Notes under the pieces: generated by a model
What the model was told of the DNA's origin: nothing
The model's input: the letters and a program-made list of their open reading frames with translations, nothing else
The model's database searches: none
Position numbers and translations under genes: made by a program
In this document: one piece after another, positions 8,266-19,000 of the stretch
How positions within the stretch are numbered: position 1 is the first letter of the stretch
Layout: every line of letters starts with the position of its first letter
Assembly (NCBI GenBank): GCA_029262855.1
Contig: JAJCYP010000046.1
Location: 42,385 to 106,384, forward strand
Direction: 5' to 3'
Length of the DNA stretch: 64,000 nt
Source: Bacteroidota bacterium
Lineage (GTDB): Bacteria; Bacteroidota; Rhodothermia; Rhodothermales; UBA10348

Positions 8266-10930
8266 CTGATTTGGGCTGACGAATCCGCAGGAGGTCGCGG
8301 AGGTGACTGCTCTTGACGTGCAGGTCAAAGCCCCAGGACTGGTAAAACCCGGTTGGAATCCAGTTGAACGACATCTGCCAGCAGTCAAAGTCGCGGGCCA
8401 CGGCGAGGTTTGTCGTGGCGATTTCCATCTTCTCAAGATCGTAGCCGCCCCGGCCGGTGACCTTCCAGTTTGGGGTGAGGGAAAAATCGAAGGAAGCATT
8501 TACGACGGCCCGCTTGGTGGAGGTGAGCCCCGAACGATTGAGCCCGTAGGTGAAGTCCAGCCCCAGCGACCAGGGGATGGCGAAGTCGGTTTGAGGGCCG
8601 CCAAACGGCTGCTGAAAACTGTCGGCAAGCGTAGATGCACCCAGTGGGGACGCCCCGGGATTGCCCGAAAAACCAGCCCTGGGTGTGGTGAGTGGCCTGC
8701 TCTCGCCACGCGAGGTTTGGCTGCGAAGTGAGGTCCGCAGCGTCATGCTCACACTGGTCAGGCGTCCCAGAGGAGTTGAGGCCCCAAATGCGTACTCGTT
8801 CCTGGTCTGGCCCGATTCGTTGAGCCGGTAGGGCGAGAACGAGGAACGAACATCCAGGTCGACCTGGCCCAGAATCTTGGTTCGGGCCGAAAGGGATATG
8901 GGACCGAATCCCAGCGAGTCCGCAGCGTAATTGAAACTGCTGGCCAGATTGAGGTCGAACAGCTTCACGGGCCGGCTCTGGGCCGATGCGGCAGAGTCAG
9001 CCGGAGCCCGTTTCGTTTCAAAGGTGTTGGCGAGCGAGAAGGTGAGCGACTGCTGCTCGCCGCGGGTGACGCCCGGGACGACGGCGTACTCGACCTCATC
9101 GCCATTGGCATCCGTGTAGGATTTAATATTGGATCCGGAGAACGAGTCCGGTCGATATCCGAAGCCGACACTTGGCCGTACCGTGTGACGCAGACCCCGG
9201 TACGCGCCCAGCTTCAGCGGGAAGATCCCGTAGAATACCGAGGACGCGGACATACTCGCGGTGTACTGCCGAAGGGCAAAGAACTCGGGCACCGTACTGG
9301 TTTCCACGCTTCCAGTGCTGTCGTTGAACACCCTCTCGTCCGTCCGCAGGTACCAGTTCTCGGTGTAGGATAGACTGGGAGAGAGGTTCATCCGGAAGTC
9401 CCCCAGCAGCGGCAAGCGGCTGACAGAAAAGGGAGCGGAAACCGGAATCCGGTGGGTGGCCTTGAAATCAAACCGTTCCTCAGAGCCCGTGGCCCGGACA
9501 AAGTCTTCCTGCGAGAGCAAGGCATCGATCCAGTCGATCCCCACGGCGGAGGAATCGCCTGCGCTGATCAGCGCATCATCCGACAACGGCGTGAAGTCGA
9601 ACCTATTGTCCGCCGACATGGTGTAGCTGACGGTCACTTTCTCATAGAATCGCTCGCCTGATCCCGGCGGGCGTGTGGAGCGCGCGAACGGCTTGAACGA
9701 GTTCTGGGAAAAGGACAGACTCGGCAGTCCAAGTTGAACGGATCCCGAAGTGACCGCCTGCCGATGAGTACCGTTGATGGTCAGGCTGCGGGAACGCCAG
9801 CGTTTCGCGTACCGGACACTGGACTGAATGGACTGGGTTACACGATCTGTGTAGTCCTGGGACACGCCCCGGAGGTAGCCGCTGGAGGACAGGTTTACGT
9901 TGGCGTCGAAGTTCGCCGTCGGACTGATGGTCTGAGCATGGTTCCATCGGAAGGACCCGGTATTCAGAATCGCAAACGCCGGGTCACCGCGAACCCCCTC
10001 CCGAAACCTCCCCATGTTCAGACCGACCTGACCGCTGAAACCGTATCGCCTGGCGTACCGGAAAAGCGAACTTCCCTGAATGCTGCCCTGGGTCCAGAAG
10101 CCGCCCTGAAGCTGCAGGTCCATGTAGTCGTTCAGCGCAAAGTACCAGCCCCAATCGCGAAGGTAGAATCCGTTCTGGTCCTCGCCGTAGCTCGGTGGGA
10201 GGGGGCCGCTCCGGCGACCCTCCTGGGCCGGGAGAAACCCGAACGGGAGCCACAGCGGTGTCGGGATGTTGAACAGGTACAGCTGGATGGGGCCCGTGTA
10301 GATCCACTTCTGATTGACAATCTTCATCTTGCTCGACCGGAGGGAGTACGAAGGGTCGTCGATGCACGGGCAGGTTGAATACGCGCCGTTCCTGATATAC
10401 AGGGTCGAATCTTCGGTAGCCTTGACCACGTCCGCCCGCACAAAGCCCTCCTGAACCTTGGTCCGGGCCTCGACTACCCGTCCACGCTCGGTGCGCATGT
10501 TGAAGGCCAGCTGGTTACCGGTGAACGTCTCCTCGCCCTGGCGAAACTCAGGGAGCCCTACCATCCCGGTGTCGGTCTGGAGTCCCTGCGCCTGAACCTC
10601 CTCGATATCGAAGAGCATATCAATGCGCCAGGCCCTGAGAGCCACGTTGTCGTAATCGACGGCGGCCTGTCCAAAAAGAGAGCCGAGGTCCGTGCTCCCA
10701 AACGTGATGGTCATCGAATCCGCTGCCACGAACTGAACCGGTCCCTTCAGGTCGCGGCCAGTCCGGTTGGCCTGACCGCTTCGGGTCATCGGAGGCGTAC
10801 TGGCTGACGATACCTGTGCGCTGGCCTCGAGCGCGGTGAAAAGGCCCCAGGCGCAGAGGGCCAGTAGCCCAAGCGTGCGATAGGCGATGGCGCTAAGCAC
10901 TCGTCCCAGAGGCCGACCGGTCATCCGCAT
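8237..10930 (-). CDS. lptD: LPS-assembly outer-membrane protein LptD (OstA-like)
   Basis: An 897-residue outer-membrane protein that would insert lipopolysaccharide into the outer leaflet. It begins with a signal peptide (LLALCAWGLFTALEASAQ), then an OstA-like beta-jellyroll (about 50-220) with repeats such as FVAADSMTITFGSTDLGSL, and a conserved segment around CPCIDDPSYSLRS near the barrel start. The remaining roughly 650 residues are amphipathic beta strands rich in Tyr, Arg, Ser and Asn, a large barrel as in Bacteroidota LptD. ATGs at 10930 and 10924 both fit, and both overlap the 3' end of the ROK kinase gene. The downstream lipoprotein gene overlaps its stop. An LptE-type partner is not recognisable by sequence. 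Confidence 0.85.
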   Translation of the reverse strand: MRMTGRPLGRVLSAIAYRTLGLLALCAWGLFTALEASAQVSSASTPPMTRSGQANRTGRDLKGPVQFVAADSMTITFGSTDLGSLFGQAAVDYDNVALRAWRIDMLFDIEEVQAQGLQTDTGMVGLPEFRQGEETFTGNQLAFNMRTERGRVVEARTKVQEGFVRADVVKATEDSTLYIRNGAYSTCPCIDDPSYSLRSSKMKIVNQKWIYTGPIQLYLFNIPTPLWLPFGFLPAQEGRRSGPLPPSYGEDQNGFYLRDWGWYFALNDYMDLQLQGGFWTQGSIQGSSLFRYARRYGFSGQVGLNMGRFREGVRGDPAFAILNTGSFRWNHAQTISPTANFDANVNLSSSGYLRGVSQDYTDRVTQSIQSSVRYAKRWRSRSLTINGTHRQAVTSGSVQLGLPSLSFSQNSFKPFARSTRPPGSGERFYEKVTVSYTMSADNRFDFTPLSDDALISAGDSSAVGIDWIDALLSQEDFVRATGSEERFDFKATHRIPVSAPFSVSRLPLLGDFRMNLSPSLSYTENWYLRTDERVFNDSTGSVETSTVPEFFALRQYTASMSASSVFYGIFPLKLGAYRGLRHTVRPSVGFGYRPDSFSGSNIKSYTDANGDEVEYAVVPGVTRGEQQSLTFSLANTFETKRAPADSAASAQSRPVKLFDLNLASSFNYAADSLGFGPISLSARTKILGQVDLDVRSSFSPYRLNESGQTRNEYAFGASTPLGRLTSVSMTLRTSLRSQTSRGESRPLTTPRAGFSGNPGASPLGASTLADSFQQPFGGPQTDFAIPWSLGLDFTYGLNRSGLTSTKRAVVNASFDFSLTPNWKVTGRGGYDLEKMEIATTNLAVARDFDCWQMSFNWIPTGFYQSWGFDLHVKSSHLRDLLRIRQPKSDVRDRFGSL

Positions 10931-11879
10931 CGTGGAAGACCAGATGGGCAGCGCCAAGCACGCCGACCTCATTTCCTCTGGGTTCCTGGATGATCTCAAT
11001 GCCCTCTCTCAGACCGTGGGTTACATACTGCAGAATGGTGCTCCTGGCGGCGTCAAAAATGAAGTCGCCGGCTGCCGAGAGGCCGCCTCCCACCACGAGC
11101 TTCCGGATATCAAGCAAATTAACGGCCGAACCGAGGAGGACGCCCAATTTGTGGCCCGCCCAATTGAGGATCTCACGTGCCGTCTCGTCACCTTGAACGG
11201 CGGCATCGTAGATGAGCCGGGGTTCCAGCTCTCCCTGGGATGCGAGCAGGTCGTTCAGGCTCGACGCAGGGTTTTGCCGAGCCATCCGGGCGGCGTGTAC
11301 AGAAAGAAAGCGTTGCCCCAGATAAGCTTCCGACGCTCCACATATATCGTGATTGTCGGCTGGACCGTCGTAGTCGATGGTCATGTGCCCAAGTTCGCCT
11401 GCTCCGCCCGTCGCACCCCGAAAAATGCGGTTCCGATATATGATGGCGCCGCCGACTCCTGTCCCCAGCGTCACCATGATGAAGGAATCGAAGCGCCTGC
11501 CGGCGCCATAGTGTGCGCACCCGAGACCGGCAACATTGGCGTCGTTTTCCACCAACACCCGGACAGGCGTTCCGATGAGGGGAGACAGGGAATCCCCGAG
11601 GTGGATGGATGTCCAGCCGGGGAGGTTGGGTGGCTGCGAGACGGTGGTTCGATCCCAATTGATGATGCCCGGACTGCCGACTCCCACGCCCAGCACCGGA
11701 CTCTCGGCCCGGTCCAGCATCAGTCTGACCAGTCCGGCCATGTTGGCCAGCACCGCGTCGGGTCCGCGATCCGCCTCGGTATCACAGTGGGCGGTGTGCA
11801 CAAGACCATGCCCCCGGGAGACCAAGGCGCACTTTATTGAGGTGCCGCCGAGGTCAACACCAATGGCCAACTGATCCAT
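10893..11879 (-). CDS. ROK-family sugar kinase (glucokinase-like) with a degenerate zinc motif
   Basis: A 328-residue kinase of the ROK family, probably phosphorylating glucose or an N-acetylated hexosamine. The phosphate loop DLGGTSIK is at 9-16, the catalytic ENDAN motif at 111-115 (Asp113), and the adenosine region LGTGVGGAI at 138-146. The family signature GELGHM is at 161-166, but the following zinc cluster, normally CxCGxxGCxE, reads NHDICGASEAYLG: His165 and one cysteine (Cys180) remain and the other cysteines are lost. It is therefore either zinc-free or differently liganded. The start codon abuts the stop of the FtsB-like gene, and the 3' end overlaps lptD by 32-38 bases. Confidence 0.88.
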   Translation of the reverse strand: MDQLAIGVDLGGTSIKCALVSRGHGLVHTAHCDTEADRGPDAVLANMAGLVRLMLDRAESPVLGVGVGSPGIINWDRTTVSQPPNLPGWTSIHLGDSLSPLIGTPVRVLVENDANVAGLGCAHYGAGRRFDSFIMVTLGTGVGGAIIYRNRIFRGATGGAGELGHMTIDYDGPADNHDICGASEAYLGQRFLSVHAARMARQNPASSLNDLLASQGELEPRLIYDAAVQGDETAREILNWAGHKLGVLLGSAVNLLDIRKLVVGGGLSAAGDFIFDAARSTILQYVTHGLREGIEIIQEPRGNEVGVLGAAHLVFHDADDRSASGTSA

Positions 11880-12182
11880 CTACTGTCCCTGCTGCACCGG
11901 ATGGACCGTCTCTCCCTCACGCTGCATCCCATACTGCTCCCGCGCGATCCGCTCCACTTCCTCATCGGTCAGATCGGTCTCCAACTCCGACTGAAGGCGA
12001 TCGATCTCGTCGGTCAACACCTGATTTTCGCTTCGCAGGGCCTCGGCCTCACTATGCCAGGCATACCGCCTGAGGAGGCTGTGACTGTCAAGAAACCCGA
12101 CCCAGATAATCACCAGCACTGCCGCAACTCCGAGCATCATGCCACGGTAACGGGCCAGTAGTTCTCGGGCTCGATCGATCAT
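11880..12182 (-). CDS. FtsB/DivIC-family septum formation initiator
   Basis: A 100-residue bitopic protein: short cytosolic start, one membrane helix (about residues 14-32, MMLGVAAVLVIIWVGF), then a periplasmic coiled coil (SEAEALRSENQVLTDEIDRLQSELE, with heptads about 42-70) and the C-terminal ERIAREQYGMQREGE motif that is typical of FtsB/DivIC. These proteins connect FtsL and FtsQ in the divisome. It sits 41 bases downstream of eno, the same eno-ftsB order seen in many Gram-negative bacteria, and its stop abuts the ROK start codon. Confidence 0.9.
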   Translation of the reverse strand: MIDRARELLARYRGMMLGVAAVLVIIWVGFLDSHSLLRRYAWHSEAEALRSENQVLTDEIDRLQSELETDLTDEEVERIAREQYGMQREGETVHPVQQGQ

Positions 12183-12223
12183 ACTTGAATCGGAGATCGT
12201 CCGGGGAGCGTGGTTGTCGGTTC

Positions 12224-14868
<2,645 letters not shown>

Positions 14869-14910
14869 GTTGGTCGTCCGTGTTGCGTCCACAGGAAATT
14901 AAACTGAATG

Positions 14911-16206
14911 TCAGCCGAGTTGGCGGCGTGCGAACCAGCGTTCTGCAAAGTTGACGTTGATCCCGATCCTGAAGTATCGATCGCGAACCAGACTCCCCGT
15001 CGCAGTGCCTCTGGTGCCCACATCCAGATTAATATCAATCCTTGTGCCGGCATTCAGTGTCGGGAGGCTCACGCCGCTTGTAATGCCATAAGAGTTGACC
15101 CGCTGGCCAGCAGCAGGAGAGATGTAGCCGGACTCCGTAAACGCGCCCAATCGATACGCTGTCCGCTCCATGAATGAAGCAAGAAGATCGCGACCCGCCG
15201 GAAAGTATTCAATTCCGCCGGAGACACGAAGCCGGTCATCGGTATTGGATTGTCCTCCGGCCGTGTATCCCGGGAAGCTGAGATCGCTCGAGAAGTTGCT
15301 CCATGGTTCGAAACGGAGGTCAGCGTTCATCGAGATCTTTGCGCTGGGCTGGTAGAGAACCCCGAGCCCAACCGACAGCGGTATCTTCGTCGAACCTGTA
15401 ATCTCACTGCTCAGGGTGTCGGCGGTCAGGCCGCGGCCCTCGGCAACGACGCGCGTAGCGTCGAGCGTGGTAGGCAGATCCAACGTGAGCGCCACGTTAA
15501 AGAAGTCCGACTCGCGCAGCAGTCCCCTCAGAGAGAGGCGGCCTCCCAGACCCAGAGTGGCACCCACCAACCGGGTTGAGCGGACCACTTTCGCATCCAC
15601 GTACCGGGCGTCCTGAAACACCGTCTCTTGAACATCCTCGATCAGGCCAAAAATCACGTCAGTCCGCAGTCCGAGGGACAGCGTTCGGTTCAACCGATAG
15701 CCAACGCCGGTGCTGATGCGGTTCAGCCCTCCGCTGCCCTGGAATCTGGCGCCGAAGCTCTCACCCGAGTCAAGGGCATCGCCCAGATCCAGGGGCTTGA
15801 CCACGTCGATGAGATAGCCGACCTGGCTCATCTTCGAAAAGCCGAGTGCCACACCCACCTTGTTGGGAATGAGCGGGATTCCCAGCGTCAGGCCGTCGAA
15901 AGAGCTGGATGACAACTTGCTTTGAACGTCGAGCGCATCGGTGGTCTCGACGCCCTCGAACCTCATGCCCCCGGAGAGCCTCACCAGCCCCTGATCGCTC
16001 AGCGAGGCCGGATTGGCCAGGTTCGTGAAGGTCACCGAGTTGTAGGCCAGCCCTTCGCCACCCAACGCGTACGATTTTGAGGCGTAGTGCGGCAGCAGCT
16101 GTCCCAATCCGAATCGGGAGTAGACCGAGCCTTCACCCGACTGTTGGGCAAATGCCGTCGAACCCGTGAGGGTCGAGAGCAGGACAAATAGGAGAATGCG
16201 CCTCAT
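14911..16206 (-). CDS. Predicted outer-membrane beta-barrel protein (FadL/PorV-like)
   Basis: A 431-residue protein with a signal peptide (MRRILLFVLLSTLTGSTAFAQ) followed by SVYSRFGLGQ, a motif common at the start of Bacteroidota barrel proteins, and then a long series of amphipathic strands (GVALGFSKMSQVGYLI, TKIPLSVGLGVLYQP, RTAYRLGAFTESGYI) with the last strand YFRIGINVNFAERWF. It therefore looks like a 12-14-strand outer-membrane barrel. Its cargo is not known. Its ATG overlaps the stop of the lipoprotein gene upstream (ATGA at 16203-16206), suggesting that the two work together at the outer membrane. Confidence 0.75.
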   Translation of the reverse strand: MRRILLFVLLSTLTGSTAFAQQSGEGSVYSRFGLGQLLPHYASKSYALGGEGLAYNSVTFTNLANPASLSDQGLVRLSGGMRFEGVETTDALDVQSKLSSSSFDGLTLGIPLIPNKVGVALGFSKMSQVGYLIDVVKPLDLGDALDSGESFGARFQGSGGLNRISTGVGYRLNRTLSLGLRTDVIFGLIEDVQETVFQDARYVDAKVVRSTRLVGATLGLGGRLSLRGLLRESDFFNVALTLDLPTTLDATRVVAEGRGLTADTLSSEITGSTKIPLSVGLGVLYQPSAKISMNADLRFEPWSNFSSDLSFPGYTAGGQSNTDDRLRVSGGIEYFPAGRDLLASFMERTAYRLGAFTESGYISPAAGQRVNSYGITSGVSLPTLNAGTRIDINLDVGTRGTATGSLVRDRYFRIGINVNFAERWFARRQLG

Positions 16207-17309
16207 CGTTGGACGGGGGTTACGGCAAGGTGGAGAACCGGAGCCGTGGGCATCAGGATCACCGAGATCCCGTTGTCCGAGTCTGGCACCCTGAGTTCAA
16301 AATGATCCAACGCACTCTTTCCCCTCAACAGGACACTCAGCGAGTCGTGAAGTTGTATCGACTCGAACTGGAAATACGTTTCTCCGCGGGAGGCCAGTCC
16401 TATCGGCAGGCGAGTCCCGTCACGGGATATCCAATCCAACTGCAGTTGGGCGATGGCGGGTCTGGAAAAACCCGTAGGGGTGTTGACGCTGAGGGAGGTA
16501 TCGGCCGGAACGCGGACGAGTCCCCTGTTCAGCACGAGGGAAGTGGGTGCGCCAAATTGCGGGGTAAACGCGGCGGCTTGTGCCTGACCATCCTGAAAAA
16601 TCAGGCCGCTGGATCCGGAGGATGGTCCCACCGGGTCAATCAACCTGGTAAGACTGCGCCCGGCGCTGAAGAAGGTCGTGTCTCCGGCGGTGACTAGCCG
16701 GATCGATGATCCCAGCACCTGGGCCCCGAACACCAGGGATCGGGATTCGGTCGTGAGTTCGAAGCCGTGAAACGCGTCGCCGAAGGTCTCGCTCTTGAAC
16801 GTGGTATCCCACCGGGCAATCCAGTCATCGGGGAGTGGAATGGCGAGCAGGGTGGACTGTGGGTGCTGCAGGGACTGCGTGACCACGTCACCCACGAAGA
16901 TGGTCGTGTCCGAGTTCGTCCCAGTGCCGGACCATTCAAGATCCACGCTTCTCAAGGTGACGGTGACCTCTGTCAGCGAGTCGCCGTAGAGGTAGTTCGA
17001 AAGCAGGAGCAGGTCGGCCCGCTCAATGGGGTTGTTTTCGAAGGCCTGGGTGAACACACCGGGGGACACGAAGTCCAGATAGCCGCGAGCCTCGGTGGTG
17101 CCGAGTTCGGGATCATCCACCGAGCCGAACAACGTCCGGGCTGCGTTGCCTGTGTTTTCAATGGCCGGAATGTACTCCGGTGCCGAGGATTGAACCTGGA
17201 GGACGTACGGAGTGCCAGACTGTTCATCCACGAGGTCGATCCCCACTGGGGCTGGATCGTCACAGGCGGCCACGGCCAAAAGGCAGAAGGCGAGAAGTAG
17301 TCGATGCAT
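16203..17309 (-). CDS. DUF4270-like outer-membrane lipoprotein
   Basis: A 368-residue protein with a short signal ending in lipobox AVAAC (Cys16). The mature part is beta-rich and Asp/Thr/Ser-rich. I assign DUF4270 mainly from architecture and from the conserved Bacteroidota order of short GlgA-like gene followed by DUF4270 gene, which is kept here: it lies downstream of the GlgA-like gene on the same strand, with two hairpins between. The typical family layout (Cys-Asp start, then a GxRAYLDF-like stretch) is echoed by ARGYLDFVSPG at about 74-84. The function of the family is unknown. It is coupled by ATGA overlap to the barrel gene. Confidence 0.65.
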   Translation of the reverse strand: MHRLLLAFCLLAVAACDDPAPVGIDLVDEQSGTPYVLQVQSSAPEYIPAIENTGNAARTLFGSVDDPELGTTEARGYLDFVSPGVFTQAFENNPIERADLLLLSNYLYGDSLTEVTVTLRSVDLEWSGTGTNSDTTIFVGDVVTQSLQHPQSTLLAIPLPDDWIARWDTTFKSETFGDAFHGFELTTESRSLVFGAQVLGSSIRLVTAGDTTFFSAGRSLTRLIDPVGPSSGSSGLIFQDGQAQAAAFTPQFGAPTSLVLNRGLVRVPADTSLSVNTPTGFSRPAIAQLQLDWISRDGTRLPIGLASRGETYFQFESIQLHDSLSVLLRGKSALDHFELRVPDSDNGISVILMPTAPVLHLAVTPVQR

Positions 17310-17422
17310 AAACTAGAGGGTTCGTTTCGCAACGATCCGGAGAGACCAGATCGTATGCCTCTGCGAAACGGAGCGCCTGGAGATCGCCAACGGAGCCAGC
17401 GCGCAGGTTTGTATCACAGCAA

Positions 17423-17449
17423 AAACCCCATCGACAGGCGATGGGGTTT
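17423..17449 (-). terminator. Rho-independent terminator after the GlgA-like gene
   Basis: An 11-base-pair perfect stem (AAACCCCATCG at 17423-17433 with its complement at 17439-17449) and a five-base loop. On the minus strand the stem ends in GGGGTTTTT, giving a short U-tract, so it should stop transcripts of the GlgA-like gene that ends at 17494. On the plus strand only three T follow. Confidence 0.75.
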
Positions 17450-17453
17450 GCCA

Positions 17454-17470
17454 GCCCTGCAATGCAGGGC
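17454..17470 (-). terminator. Second hairpin directly upstream of the terminator
   Basis: A perfect 7-base-pair stem (GCCCTGC at 17454-17460, GCAGGGC at 17464-17470) with a three-base AAT loop, four bases from the main terminator stem and transcribed first on the minus strand. It has no U-tract of its own and may protect the mRNA 3' end or strengthen termination. Confidence 0.5.
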
Positions 17471-17493
17471 ATGAAGTGAGGTTTCCCGGCTGC

Positions 17494-18255
17494 TCAGGCA
17501 GCCACGCCCGCCTGGACCCGTTCGTAGACCGCCGAGGCAAGATTCATGTTGGCTTCAGGATCTTCGCCAAACTTCTGGGCACCGTTGGACGAATCGTGGG
17601 GTCCGAGGTGGATTACGCCGTCTGCAAATGAGGCGCCGATTTCGGTGGGCTCCTTGCCGGACAGGGCACCACCTTTCGGCAGGCCGAAGTCTGTGACCAT
17701 CTTGTCGGTGATCTTGCCTTCGAAGTCCACCGATTGGGGGGTGTAGACCACCTTGGCGTCGGCAAACAGGGCATGGTCGGCGTACTCGGTCTTCAGCAGG
17801 AAGGGCACCATCCCGCTGAGCCAGCCGAATGCGTGCACCACGTCCGGTTGCCATCCCAGGTTGCTGATGGTCTGGAGGACTGACTTGGCGTAGAAGATGG
17901 ACCGCTCGGGGTTGTCCGCGAACAACTTGCCTGCCTTGTCCGCGAAGATGCCGCGGCGCTTGAACATGTAGGCATTGTCCATGAAGTAGACCTGAAGCCT
18001 GATCCCCGGGATGGAGGCCACCTTGACCTTCAGGGCTTCCATGGTTTCGCCCGTTGAGATCTCGGACCCGGACAGCCGAATGACCTCATGCAACCGATTG
18101 CGTCGCTCGCTGACGATTCCGTACCTCGGCATCATGATCCGGGTCTCGACGCCGGCATTCTCATGCAGGCTTTCGGGGAGGGTCCGGACCAGTGTGGCGA
18201 CTTCCGACTTATTGGTGAAGGGGGCTACCTCGTCCGAGACAAACAGGACCCTCAT
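17494..18255 (-). CDS. Short GlgA-like (GT5 N-terminal domain only) protein
   Basis: A 253-residue protein beginning MRVLFVSDEVAPFT, which matches only the N-terminal Rossmann half of glycogen/starch synthases (about 480 residues). The ADP-glucose loop KxGGLGDV is absent; the same place reads NKSEVATLVRTLPESL. The segment MPRYGIVSERRNRLHEVIRL, then KVASIPGIRLQVYFMDN, is characteristic of the short Bacteroidota family commonly labelled 'glycogen/starch synthase'. With neither the KxGGL motif nor the C-terminal domain, it is unlikely to be a normal glycogen synthase. In Bacteroidota it normally neighbours panC and a DUF4270 gene; here panC is absent and the DUF4270-like gene follows. An ATG at 18255 is used; an upstream GTG/ATG at 18315 adds a non-conserved stretch. 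Confidence 0.82.
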   Translation of the reverse strand: MRVLFVSDEVAPFTNKSEVATLVRTLPESLHENAGVETRIMMPRYGIVSERRNRLHEVIRLSGSEISTGETMEALKVKVASIPGIRLQVYFMDNAYMFKRRGIFADKAGKLFADNPERSIFYAKSVLQTISNLGWQPDVVHAFGWLSGMVPFLLKTEYADHALFADAKVVYTPQSVDFEGKITDKMVTDFGLPKGGALSGKEPTEIGASFADGVIHLGPHDSSNGAQKFGEDPEANMNLASAVYERVQAGVAA

Positions 18256-18568
18256 AGCGCTTTCTGATTCGTGGGCTGAATGGAGGATTCCGCAGGAACA
18301 GCCCGATGGCTGCAAGGACTCAATCCGTCATCGCGATGCGCGTCTGCGCCGGTGGGCAACGAAGCCCATGGACTGGCCTCGACAATTGTCCCTCGTACCG
18401 GCTCCTCAGATGCCTACACCACTACGACGGAACTAGACCAGATCATACAAAGAGTTATTCCTGACGGCTCCGTAAAATACGACTATGTCACTGTTTTTCA
18501 AACGGTCAGGCAGGAATTGATGTGGTCCTTATCCTGCGCGGGCCGCTCATCCATCCTCTTCGGACGCC
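18256..18568. other. Divergent intergenic region of 313 bases
   Basis: The stretch separates the minus-strand GlgA-like gene from the plus-strand DCC-family gene. It holds overlapping short open frames in other frames with no family resemblance. An AT-richer patch at about 18445-18505 (with CCGTAAAATACGACTATG) is the most promoter-like part for the plus-strand gene; no clear -35 partner or operator is visible. Nothing else was recognised. Confidence 0.5.
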
Positions 18569-19000
18569 TTGCCAACCGACAATCGCCCAATCATACTCTT
18601 TGACGGGGTCTGCAACCTCTGCAACGCAGCCGTCAATTACGTGATAGATCACGATCCACAGGCCCGGTTCCGTCTGGGAGCGCTGCAATCCAAAGCTGGA
18701 GCCAATCTTCTGGCGTCGGTCAGCTTGCCCGATGGGTTTCTGGAGAGCATTATTCTGGTCGAGGGTAGTGAGGTTTTCCTCCGGTCGGACGCGGCGATTC
18801 GGATTGCCCGAAGATTGACGGGACCGGCCCGCTATCTCTGGTGGACCCGGGTTGTGCCGCGATTTCTCCGCGACCCGGCATACCGCCTGGTGGCTCGCTA
18901 CCGGTACAACTGGTTCGGGAAGCGCGACACCTGCCGGGTACCGACGCCGGAGTTGATGGACCGCTTTATTGACCCTGGGGAGGTTGCCCTTGCTGGCTGA
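18569..19000 (+). CDS. DCC-family (DUF393) thiol-disulfide oxidoreductase
   Basis: A 143-residue protein of the DCC family (named for its DxxCxxC motif), here FDGVCNLCNAAVNYVID at about 11-27. Other family marks are RFRLGALQSKAGANLL, a SIILVEG strand, SDAAIRIARRL and the C-terminal WFGKRDTCRVPTPE. The family is predicted to be thioredoxin-like and redox-active, with no well-defined substrate. The start is a TTG at 18569; no ATG fits upstream of the motif. Its last 35 bases overlap the 3' end of the convergent DUF4175 gene. Confidence 0.88.
   Translation: MPTDNRPIILFDGVCNLCNAAVNYVIDHDPQARFRLGALQSKAGANLLASVSLPDGFLESIILVEGSEVFLRSDAAIRIARRLTGPARYLWWTRVVPRFLRDPAYRLVARYRYNWFGKRDTCRVPTPELMDRFIDPGEVALAG

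Noticed and set aside
18280..18603. A 107-codon plus-strand frame in the gap before the DCC gene
   Set aside because: It overlaps the start of the DCC gene in another frame and shows no motif, signal peptide or sensible composition; treated as intergenic.
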